NCBI GenBank assembly: GCA_033032865.1
Contig: JAWHQI010000733.1
Coordinates: forward strand, 186,001-250,000
From: Dactylorhiza incarnata
Taxonomy: Eukaryota; Streptophyta; Magnoliopsida; Asparagales; Orchidaceae
Length of the DNA: 64,000 bases
Reading direction: 5' to 3'
This document shows positions 55,175 to 64,000 of this stretch, piece after piece. Both the position numbers and the translations under genes were made by a program. The notes under the pieces were generated by a model. The model was not told where the DNA came from and searched no databases. It saw nothing but the letters and a program-made list of their open reading frames with translations. The stretch's first letter is position 1; each line of letters opens with the position of its first letter.

Positions 55175-55463
55175 ACCCATTTTGGGCGATCCTGTGTGGC
55201 AGTCTTGGAAGGAAAAGCAAGCGGCAATGATGAAATCCATCGTCTATTCCACCTTATCATCATTGCCTGCGTTTTCCTTAAAAGACTGGGTGCAGGGTGG
55301 TAAACGCTACTTCATCTATGACCGCCGATTGGAGGAGAGGAAGAGGATGAAGAAAGATGAAATCTGGAGATGGAAAGCTCCTGATCTTCTGGACTGCTGT
55401 TGTTGGGTCTTAGGACCCATTTCTTTTATTTGCAGTTACTACTTTAAATCAACTTACAGTTGA

Positions 55464-57240
55464 TCTTTTTGGAATGGTTGTAATAATTATGATATTTTAG
55501 TTTTCTCTTTTATGCTTAAACTTTTATTAAATCTGCATAATACAGGTATTAAGTCCAGCTTAAGGACGGTAAACAAAAGCGCTGCTGGGAGACAACCCAA
55601 GTTTTTGTTGCTTTTATTCCTTTCTAATCCGCTAATGCCTTAATATATAATTTTTGCTATTGCTTGGTGCGTCCTTTTTGTAGGGTGGTGATCTTTTGGT
55701 GGCAGACTTGGATTTCCATTGCAGTATTATCGCCAATCTTCTGGTATGCTCACTTGCTGAGCATGGGGTAACTTCTCTCCTATCCGCTATTTTTATTTCT
55801 GCTGTCATATCATATGATGTATTGCTTAGATTAAGTCTGGGGGAGAAGCGCGCTTCGTTACCCACTCACGTTCACACATCTTTTGCATGCTAGAAGCTTT
55901 TATTATGATATTTGGTTTTCTTCATTTGCGTCGCACACCACATCACCCACTTGAGCGCGTGCTTAAATTTTTGCACGTGCCGACTTGTTTATCACCTGTG
56001 CGCAAGGCGAAGAATTCTGTGTTGGCTTAGTATTGTATGGCGAAGTAAAATGGTTACCCCAAGAGTGTTCCTAGTCGTACACTCATGCTCACTTAGAGTT
56101 TGTGCAGATTAAAATTCTTTATATGCTTTTAGTTTCTATTTTTCTATTAGCGTAAATTTTGTTTACTATACTCTAGTTGTGAATCTGGTCATGAATCAAA
56201 CGGTGGCGTAGAATTGTGTAGGCGTTCAGTAGCCTCGTATTGCTCGAGTCGGGAGGAAGGTTGATCTTTCTCGGTGGCTAAGAACTTGCCCCAAGCGACT
56301 CTCGAAGCATGGGTATACGGTTAGTCAAGCGCGCAAATGTGATGTAGGCCCTCATTTTGGCCCGGTTGAGCCTTGTACCCATTCCTACCACATTACCCTT
56401 GCTAGCCCAGTTGTGCCTACCCCTCCTTTTGATTCAGCTCCACTTATATCTCACCAAAGCCAAATAGCCTATCCTAGTCGCACACCCAGACGAGTTTAGT
56501 TCTTTTTATGGTATCATGTGGTGGTGTTGTTGTAGTGTTCATTTTTGCAGATGCGTGGATGTGTTCATTATATATATATATATGTTAAAAAAATGAAAAT
56601 GAAAATGTTGAAAAAGAAATGAAGTAAAAATGGCAAATTGAATTGAAAACTTTCTGAGCTTTGTATATTGGAGTAGGCGGTGCACACACCTCATTGTAAA
56701 AGCCAAGTTTGGTGGTGTGGTGCACCCGCGCTTTCATGTTGGGGTGTTAGCTGATTTCTTGTACTTGCTTGGGTTGGGCGTGCTTAGCCTTCATGTTTAC
56801 CGTTGTTTTCCGCACCTGAACCTAAGCCATGCTATAAACCTACAAGTCCTATTGATTTGTGCGCTTCAGTTAAACCAGTTCCGTGGAGAGAGTGTGAACG
56901 GACAAGCGTATGGTCATCGACATTGGTGGATTCCTTTGGAGATCCGCCCGAGACTCGATCTTTGGCAATGCTCGCCTCATTGTCCGTCTACTTTCGTTCA
57001 ACGCGTAACCGGATGATTCACTGTGATTCACAGTAGGAGTACAAGTAATATCTTCTTTACGTTTATAGAAAATAGAAATTATTGGGTATACTTAGAATTG
57101 TTTTCTGCTATTTCTCTTTGTGCATGAGGATGCGACTTCGCATGGTACTTCGTTCGTACAATTTCTTAGCCAACTAGCTTTCTTCCTCTTCGCCTTGAGA
57201 TGATTTGCTCGGGATGAGCAAACGTTTAAGTCTGGGGGTG
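55464..57240 (+). other. non-coding 3' part of internal 2 with purine tract
   Basis: No gene supported. Homologous blocks to 39540-40757 and 49906-50427. It ends TTTAAGTCTGGGGGTG at the LTR. A short (AT)n run is at 56570-56583. Confidence 0.6.
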
Positions 57241-58710
57241 TGATGAGTCCCAATTATATACACAATTTTGGACTCATTTGGGCTTGTTTTCATGCATTTG
57301 CACTTCACTTTTAGTATGTTATTGCTTATATTTCATTGCTATACAATTCTCACATGGAATGCACATTTTGGTCCATTGTGGTGTGCAATTGCGCAATATT
57401 CTGCTGGGGGTAAGCACATGGTGCTCCACATATCTTTATTTTGTTGTTTTCAAGATCGCACGGCCGTGCGTTTATCCTTCATGCACGATTTGATTGATCG
57501 TGCATTTTCATTTCGCTCAAAATATCATGAAAATCTGCCGTCGGATTCTGCCAGTGCGTTTTCTTCATGCACGAGCCCAACCCGTGCGTGAGTAAAACGC
57601 ACGAGCAGATGCTGTTTCTAAAATATTACGTTTTTTTCTGCGCCTGTGCGATTCCTTCGCGCACGGTTGACTCCGAACGTGCGTTTGGTCGTGCGTGAAG
57701 GATTTTCTGACATGTTTTCTATTTAAGTCCCGATTTTTAGGTCATTTGGGCCGATTCAGCTCCGCCATTTCCGCCGCAAGGAGAGCTCCAGCTCTGTTTT
57801 CTTCCACCGTTCCATGAGGGCTTTTCCCTAGGCCACCTCCATCATCCTCAAGCTTCCAAGGAGGGGATTCTAGCCCTACACTCATCACTAAGAGAGGAAA
57901 GCTTTGCACCGGAGTAGATCGGGTCGTGAGACGAAGAAGACGGGTCCATTGGGAGGAAGTGACAACCCTCCTCTACCCCGGACGTAGTTGCGGACCGAGC
58001 TAGGACGCGGATTGACAACCCGGCGATTCCTACCGTGAATCCCAATGAGGCTTCGGATGTGGTCGATGCTCTTGCACTCTTTCCTTTTGTTTTGATGAAT
58101 GTAATTAGATTTCTCATATTTAGATGATGTGCACTATGAATCTTGCTTTGTAATGTTGATTTCATGTTTATGAGATTATATTTTGTTCATATGTATATTC
58201 GAGGTGCGCCACCAAATCCATTCCACCCCACTCCATTCCACTTTGCCAACCCGCCATTCCATTTCGTGTGCCTACTCTTCCATTACGCTTGACTACTCTT
58301 CCACTACGTGAGCCTACTCTTTCATCTGCCAAGCTAAGCGGTGCTAACGGCCCGTGTAAACCATTCGCCTTACGAAGCAGCGCGCTCAAGGCCTGCACAG
58401 TTCGATTCTGCTTGCCTTCTCGTCCATCCACCCTTGCGAAGCAGCGCGTACAAGGCCTGCCTAGTTTCCATCCCGCCCAGCGAAGCAGTGCGCTCAAGGC
58501 CTGCATAGGAGTAGTTGTTAGCTTTTTATTTTATTCTGTCATCAAACAAAGCCATCCTCCCTGCATAATTCCAACCATTGGACTTCAATCTCAAGTCCTG
58601 CCTCGAAGGATAACTCCACCTTGCCGTGTTCCTTGAGAGATCGATACTTGGGGATAACTTCCCATTTTTATTACTTGTGAACGACCGGTACACGTGCCAT
58701 GAGTGCATCA
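57241..58710 (+). repeat. 3' LTR (type a) of the A complex
   Basis: 1470 bp, from TGATGAGTCC to GTGCATCA, followed by GATAC. Confidence 0.92.
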
Positions 58711-58715
58711 GATAC

Positions 58716-59990
58716 GAGCATGATAGAAAAACATCGATCATATATTTGCTAACCAGAAATCATTACCATTATTATCATGACGCTTGCTACTCATGCTCAA
58801 CAACCTATCATTCCTTGAATTATTCATCAGTTGAGAAAGTCATTCATCTAGGTGACTATCCAATAAAAATCGTCCATGTTCACAACTCGTGTCATTCCAA
58901 ACTCGTGAAACCTCAACTACTAACAAGTCAAATCAGGAATTCAAGATCTAGGCTTATATGATGAAACATGCATTCAAAAGTGAAACATAAAATTATAACA
59001 ACCGGTAAAATAATTAAGTTCAATGCTTGCAAGATAGAGGGATCCCTACTTGCCTTAAGTGCAGCTGAATCCGACGGCGGCGGCTAAGCGGCGCAATCAA
59101 AAGTAGAATTCAAAAATCCTATTTTCGAACCTGAATAAGAACAATGAAAGCGATATAGCATAATTTACTAAGCTAATACAAGCATTCTACGACGCGGAAA
59201 ATAAATAAAGTGGGTTTTAGCAGATTTACCTCCCTCAAATGTGAGGGGAGAAGAGATTCCACGCGGAGACGGAGACTTGGCGGCGCTTTGGCTAGGAGAA
59301 ACCCTAATCTGGAGAGGACTAGGAGAGATCCCGATGGGGGATTCGACGAACGATGCCGGAAAACACAACCACGGCTGGGTTAGACGACTACAAGAGGGCA
59401 AAAACCTTGAATCAATTTACATAAGCAATTTGGAACACTAAAATTTCCAAACAAAAGCAAGCAAATCTGAAATAGGAGGGGGAGGAGGAATTCCTTACCC
59501 AAAGAGACCAAAACCGAGCCCAAGGAGGAACATCTCGCAAACACTGGCCCAATCTTAGAGGAAGAGCGCTGTCGGAGGAAGAAATTGTTGCTGACCACGA
59601 GAAGGAGAAGAGGCCTTGCTGTTAGAGGGAGGGGGTGCTGGTTGTAGCCGGCCCCCAGAGGAGGAAGAGCAGGAGGCTGTCGTCCTGAGCAGGAGGAGGA
59701 AGCGTCGGCCATGGCAGGAGGAGCAGGAGGCGATGCTGCCGGCTACTGGAGGGGATGAGGTCACCGACCAGAGGAGTGAGAAGGACAGCATGAGGCGGCA
59801 TGAAGGGCAGGAGGAGACGACGGGACTTCGCACGGGAGACGGGAGCGGGATCGGGAGTGCGGCTTGCGGGAAAATGGGAGCCCTAGCTGAGCGCTTGCGG
59901 GAGACCTGGACCTGGGGGGTTTTAATCGGGAGTGGGGGTGCGATTAATTATTATTATTATTATTATTATTTCCAATTTAGGGTTGTTACA
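58716..59990. other. right part of solo LTR K
   Basis: No gene. GGAGGAGGA-type purine repeats at about 59620-59760 produce long frames on both strands that have no protein likeness. Confidence 0.6.
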
Positions 59991-60007
59991 CACTGTGCAC
60001 TTTCAAT

Positions 60008-60019
60008 TGGTATCAGAGG
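60008..60019 (+). other. primer binding site, tRNA-iMet, of copia L
   Basis: TGGTATCAGAGG a few bases after the LTR end, typical of copia elements. Confidence 0.75.
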
Positions 60020-60102
60020 AAGGTTGATCATAAAAAAGTTAACACCTTGATCAAAAGATCCCCTCATTCAAATTCTTATATTTTAAAAATTATTTTCAAA
60101 AA

Positions 60103-60891
60103 ATGAGTTATAAAGACAATGCATCCACACGACCACCAATGTGTAATCTGAGTAAGTTTACAATCTGGAAGGCCAGAATAAAACTTTATATGAATTCTAT
60201 TGATGAAGACATCTTTGAAGTCATTGTATCAGGTCCTCCAGTACCATTCAACAAAGATGCAAGTGAGACAGTCACACAAGAACTTGTCCCTAGAGCTGAT
60301 GGATTGATGCTGAGAAGAAGGTGATAGCATATGATGCCAAGGCCATGAACATCCCAGTGGTCAATATGTCAGATGACATATTCCAAAGTTGGCTGACTGC
60401 AACTCAGCAAATGAAATCGGGGAATCTTTGTCCAAACTAGTTGAAGGCTGCTCGGATGAAAGATAAGACAGGAAGTCCCTTCTCATATCACAATATAAGA
60501 ACTTTCAAATGAAAGTTGAAGAGAATGTGGGTGAAATATATGAATGATTCAGCCTAATCATCAATGAGCTCAAGGATCTAGACAAAGAGATCTCATTAAC
60601 AGAGATCAATGACAAGCTTCTCATGTGCTCCCCAGACACTTGGGATTCAAGAATCTGGGTCATCAGAGAGTCCAGATGCCATAAAGAGATCTCCACTGTT
60701 GCCTTGCTAGGCAAGCTCAAGTCATATGAGCAACTACTGAAGACAAAAGTCAAGGAAAAAGTCTCAACTCCCAAAGAAAGGACTATAATTTTGTAGGCAG
60801 CTGAAAGTGAGCCTTCCACTTCTGAAGAAGAAAGGTTCAATCTCTTGGCGAGAAGATGAGTTAAGTTTGAAGACTCCAAAAAGAAAGAAAG
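60103..60891 (+). pseudogene. gag of SIRE-like copia L (broken)
   Basis: Start MSYKDNASTRPPMCNLSKF, TIWKARIKLYMNSIDEDIF, the copia gag beginning. A frameshift near 60290-60300 follows, then VIAYDAKAMNIPVVNM, QSWLTATQQM and further UBN2-like sequence with several stops to SAEEERFNLLARR-like residues. It is cut at 60892 by another LTR. Confidence 0.75.
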
Positions 60892-61484
60892 TGTTGGATC
60901 GGTCTGCGCCCTTAGAGGGGGGGGGGGGGTGAATAAGGGTTTTCAAAACTTAAGGTTATATTTAGAAAACTTTGGAATATTGCAAGATTAATACAATGAG
61001 AAATCAAGTAAAACACTAATGAAGAGACATGCTTTATTAATATCAAATAATGTTTTATAAAACTTGATTTCTATGACGCTGAAAATCGGAGGCGACTAAT
61101 AAAAATCCTTTTTCGTTTTCTATACCGACTCGTATCCCCACGAACCGGTTGGCATTAGACGATCTCTCCCCAGATACGGCCTCAAGCCGCTCTAGCCAAT
61201 CTATCCCCAGAAAGGCCTTGAGCACCCCCTAGACCTAGCCTAGATCTAGTCGCCAACACGAGGCGAATTTCAGCCCTAAGTCCTACCCCAGACCAAGTCG
61301 CCAACACGAGGCGATTTCACTACCGTTTACAAAGAAAGATAAATAAAATAATAAAACTTCCCTTAAGATGAACTTCTGAAGATGAAGGCGAAGATCCGCT
61401 GTAGAATCAGCTTTTGTCGAAGCGAACTTCGTCTGGATTCGGCGTGATGGAATTCTCCTTCAGAAATTGGCAGAGCTTCGCTAG
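60892..61484 (-). repeat. LTR fragment M of another SIRE-like copia
   Basis: Begins TGTTGGATCGG and has a 14-base G-run followed by TGAATAAGG (60915-60934), the same arrangement as in the LTR of element I. CCTCAAGCCGC / GCCAACACGAGGCGA repeats lie at 61180-61320. It is cut by element F at 61484. Confidence 0.55.
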
Positions 61485-62425
61485 TGTTTACCCAGAAGAC
61501 CGCTTCCAATAGAATGATTCGCAGACCGGGCGGTTTGAAGATACAAGTCGACCGGCTCAGGTTTTACAAAGTCCATCAACACCAACTAGCACAGGTCGGG
61601 CGGTCTGATACAATTCAGATCGTCTCCAATTACTGAAGACTATCCAGGCTCAAAGTCCAACAGGGCAAGTCGCGGTCTCAAGTCGGAGGCCGCTCAGGTT
61701 GTACCAGGAAAGCCATCAGGGTCCAAGCCTAGAAGGCAACTCGCGGTCTCAAGCTGGAGACCGCGCAGGTTGCATCTTGAAGGCTAAAACAAGGCTCATG
61801 GCCAGGCGACAGGCCACGTTCTCAAGGGCAAGCCGCGGTCTCAAGACGGAGACCGCCCGGATTGTACCGAAAAGACCAGTGAGAATCAAGTCCAAGAAGA
61901 CATGCCGAGGTCTCAATACGGAGACCGCTCGGGTGGCATCATCACCTTGGTTGCAGCATCTCAAGCCCCCTCTACGAGACAGACCGCAAGCGTAAGCCGC
62001 CAAGCCGCGCGGCTTCTTTCTTTTCTCCTTTTTGTATCCCGTCACCAACTGCCCGTTTCTCCTGTACCCGGGCAGGCGGTTATTTTATCCCTGCCCGTTC
62101 GGGCAGGCCCCCAAGCCTATAAATAGGGGGCGGCACTGTTCCCAAGATACGCACACTCGAATCCAGGAGCTCGCTTGTCTGAGCTGCGGTCTCGAGTTTC
62201 TAGTCTTGCGGACTGTCTGACCGACCGGCTTCCCTTTTCCTGCACTTGTAACCGCTGTAGCCACCTCATTTTAATCAAAGGAAAGCCCGTCACAGGAGTG
62301 TCATTCGCCGTGACGGGCGAAGTCCGGCCTCGACCGCTGCTAGAGGTCTCATTTTCCCCACCTCAAAAGTAACCGGCAACCCGCAGCCTCCGATTTCCTT
62401 CGGAGGTGCGATTTCGGATTCAACA
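61485..62425 (+). repeat. 5' LTR of element F
   Basis: 941 bp, TGTTTACCC to GATTCAACA, about 160 bp longer than D's. The extra length is in U3, where the hairpin module GCGGTCTCAAG...GGAGACCGC occurs four times (about 61671, 61742, 61828 and 61908) against two in D. Confidence 0.92.
62116..62126 (+). promoter_or_regulatory. TATA box in LTR of F
   Basis: CCTATAAATAG, with the hairpin CCTGCCCGTTCGGGCAGG just upstream, as in D and E. Confidence 0.7.
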
Positions 62426-62474
62426 GAAACACGCGACCTTCAGATCATGGATTGTCGGTGAAATCCTCACTACA

Positions 62475-64000
62475 ATATCAGACCGTCAATTCCCCCTTGG
62501 AGACCGCTCTGATCGCAGCGAGGACTCTTTGTGGGAAGCCCTGGAGCAATCAAGCAAGGAAGCCGAGCGGGCTCAGAGGGCCACTGATCAGCGACTTGAA
62601 GCGATCAGTCAGACTTTAGCAACGCTAACCGAGCGGCTAGTTCCACAGCAAGCCACGGCTAATCAGGCGGTAACCCCGGTCCCTCCTCCACCTCCTCCTT
62701 ACCCGCTACCATAAGCCGCTAACTTCCAGCCCAAGCAAGAAGGCTTTGCGGCTAGGCAAAACTTCTACCAGTAAGCCGCGCACAGCATGCCGGCTCGGGT
62801 CCTCGACTTCCAGGGGGCGGCTTCTCATGCTGCCCACTTTTCCTACCCACAAGAAGGCGCGACCCGTCATTCCTACCCGACAAAAGCTGCTGCCCGATCC
62901 TCTTACCAAGCGGCTTGCATGCGACTAGCCGCAGTTCCGGCGACTTATTATCCTTCTCCTCTATATGAAGATATGGAGGAAACTTCTCCCTTTGTGGACG
63001 AAGTCCGAAGGGAACCAGCCCCTAATAATTTCAGAGAACCTTGCCTGCCAGCTTTCAATGGGGAGACTGATCCCACGGTTCACTTACAAGCCTTCGAGTC
63101 AGCCATCGCTCTTAGAACCTTAACTGATGCAACTAAGTGCAAGCTTCTTGTAACCTCCTTTGAAGGACAAGCAAGGGAGTGGTTTTACGGGTTGCACCCA
63201 GGTCAATCCGTTGTTTCGCTGAGCTACGAAGGGAATTTCTATTGAGATTCTCTACCTCAAAGAAGAGAAAAAGTGGCCCGGTGGCCCTTTTTGATATAAA
63301 ACAGCGGGAAGACGAGACGTGGGCTCGTTTCGTAGACAGCTTCCAAAAGGAGATAATGGAAGTTCAAAATGTGGATCCGGAGTTATATAGGGTTGCCCTC
63401 ATCCATGGCTTAAGAGAGGCCCCCCTAAAATTCGAAGCAAATATAAGGGAGCCTAGGACTTATCAGGAAATGATAAGTTTGGCAAATATGTTTATCAGAG
63501 GAGAGAAGAGCAATCCAGGCTACGTCGCAAAGCTGGTAAGCGTTAAGGAGCAGTCAAATCCGTCCTTCCATCATCCGCCAACAAATCAGTCCCACTTTGA
63601 ACCCCGTTCCCAAAGGGGGAGAAACTACAAAAATAAGCAACCATTCATGGGTCATCAGCGGTTTCAAGATCAGAAACCACCATTGGCCATCGCTCCCGCT
63701 CCATCCGCTCCTCTTCCGCAAATCACGCCGGTATATTTACAGCAATATACCGCGCAGCCACCTCCAGTCCTTCCATCCACTCAATATGATGATTCGCAAG
63801 AGTCATTCACTCCCTTAAACGTAACCATGGACGAAGTGGTCCAGATTCTGCAAAATAGGCCAGATTTCAAAAGGCCTGCTCCTCTAAAGTCGGATATCCG
63901 CAGTCGAAATCCGAACCTTTATTGCGAATATCATAAAGAAGGAGGGCATCAGACCGAAGACTGTCGGGCCCTTTGTTTGCTTATAGAGAGACTCCTTGGA
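62475..64000 (+). pseudogene. gag of element F (broken, partial)
   Basis: The position of D's start ATG reads ATA here (62475-62477). TAA codons interrupt at 62712-62714 and 62772-62774. Recognisable are the coiled start (LEAISQTLATLTERLV), a Pro run, the gag core (LPAFNGETDPTVHLQAFES, KLLVTSFEGQAREWFYGL), a frame change near 63215-63225 followed by a stop at 63242-63244 in the first frame, then the second frame (ELRREFLLRFS, FDIKQREDETWARFVDSF, RGEKSNPGYV) and the zinc-knuckle-like YCEYHKEGGHQTEDC near 63920-63965. It continues past the window. Confidence 0.88.

Larger units (their letters stand above)
36622..58710 (+). mobile_element. A complex: non-autonomous LTR element with a second, related element recombined into it
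   Basis: Outer LTRs 36622-38089 and 57241-58710 (TGATGAGTCC...CATCA) have the perfect target duplication GATAC (36617-36621 and 58711-58715). Between them lie internal 1 (38090-50427, containing B), two tandem LTRs of a diverged subfamily (50428-53999) and internal 2 (54000-57240). Without B, internals 1 and 2 are 3.19 and 3.24 kb and are diverged homologues. Both start with a tRNA-Asp primer site and end with AAGTCTGGGGGTG. They encode a small CCHC protein and no pol. Confidence 0.85.
35285..59990 (-). mobile_element. K: solo LTR of a Tekay/Del-like element, split by the A complex
   Basis: Two pieces, 35285-36621 and 58716-59990, rejoin to about 2.6 kb starting TGTCACGACCCG and ending GGGTTGTTACA (minus orientation: TGTAACAACCC ... 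CGGGTCGTGACA, as in Tekay/Del LTRs). The flanks carry a perfect 5-bp duplication CACTG (35280-35284 and 59991-59995). No primer site or coding region is found, so it is a solo LTR. A (TTA)n run lies at 59946-59971. Confidence 0.8.
61485..64000 (+). mobile_element. element F: Tat-lineage Ty3/gypsy, 5' part (runs off the window)
   Basis: Plus-strand relative of D: 5' LTR 61485-62425, then gag to the window end. It provides the uninterrupted version of the site where E sits in D. The left flank is GCTAG; the right flank is outside. Confidence 0.9.

Noticed and set aside
50428..58710. Independent insertion of a type-b element into A with its own target duplication
   Set aside because: The type-b LTRs are bordered by a purine tract on the left and a primer site on the right, and no short duplication flanks them, so simple integration does not fit.
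59555..60050. Overlapping frames in purine-rich sequence
   Set aside because: They come from GGAGGA-type low-complexity sequence in solo LTR K. No domain is seen.

Overview
This is plant nuclear DNA, most likely from a flowering plant with a large repeat-rich genome. Nothing in it looks like a host gene. Almost every base I can interpret belongs to LTR retrotransposons (Ty1/copia including SIRE-like elements; Ty3/gypsy of the Tat and Tekay/Del types; non-autonomous LTR elements) or to two hAT-like non-autonomous DNA transposons. Evidence for a plant: tRNA-Asp and tRNA-iMet primer sites, Tat elements with a second RNase H, a Tekay polyprotein with a chromodomain-like tail, plant-type short U-rich introns, and deep nesting. 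I cannot name the species.

Layout, left to right. 1-2497: decayed copia element C1 (+); its 3' LTR (2498-2663 and 17865-18029) is split by element D. 2664-17859: D, a Tat-lineage Ty3/gypsy element on the minus strand (TSD GTTGT), with gag, PR-RT-RNase H and second RNase H-integrase on the minus strand and two intron-bearing genes on the plus strand between pol and the 3' LTR. Inside D's gag sits E (14400-15773, TSD ACCGG), a 1.4-kb element whose two ends are both LTR 3' (U5) ends. 18030-26340: very decayed copia H, split by G (18908-23875, minus, non-autonomous, full of minisatellites) and by a hAT-like element (24906-25557). 26390-34100: fragments, a SIRE-like copia (LTR 30126-32001, gag 27666-30045, minus), a hAT-like element (32007-32614) and two gag fragments.

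34361-60891 is a four-level nest. A SIRE-like copia L (+) was hit by K (a 2.6-kb solo LTR, TSD CACTG), K by the A complex (36622-58710, TSD GATAC), and A by B (40758-49900, TSD GGTGT), an apparently intact, very young Tekay-like element. The A complex is not a simple element: it reads LTR-a / internal 1 / LTR-b / LTR-b / internal 2 / LTR-a, as if a two-LTR circle of a related element had recombined into it. 60892-61484 is another SIRE-like LTR piece. 61485-64000 is the start of F, a plus-strand Tat element of D's family that runs off the window and supplies the empty site for E.

Only B looks competent to encode its own movement, and only if an 83-bp intron between gag and protease is removed. 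The A family, G and E have no polymerase and must depend on other elements. The best candidates for something undescribed are E (a retroelement ended by two inverted U5 segments), the B intron, the captured two-LTR-circle-like structure at 50428-53999, the intron-bearing antisense genes of D, and palindrome clusters in the LTRs of unrelated families. Percent identities and mismatch counts are by eye.
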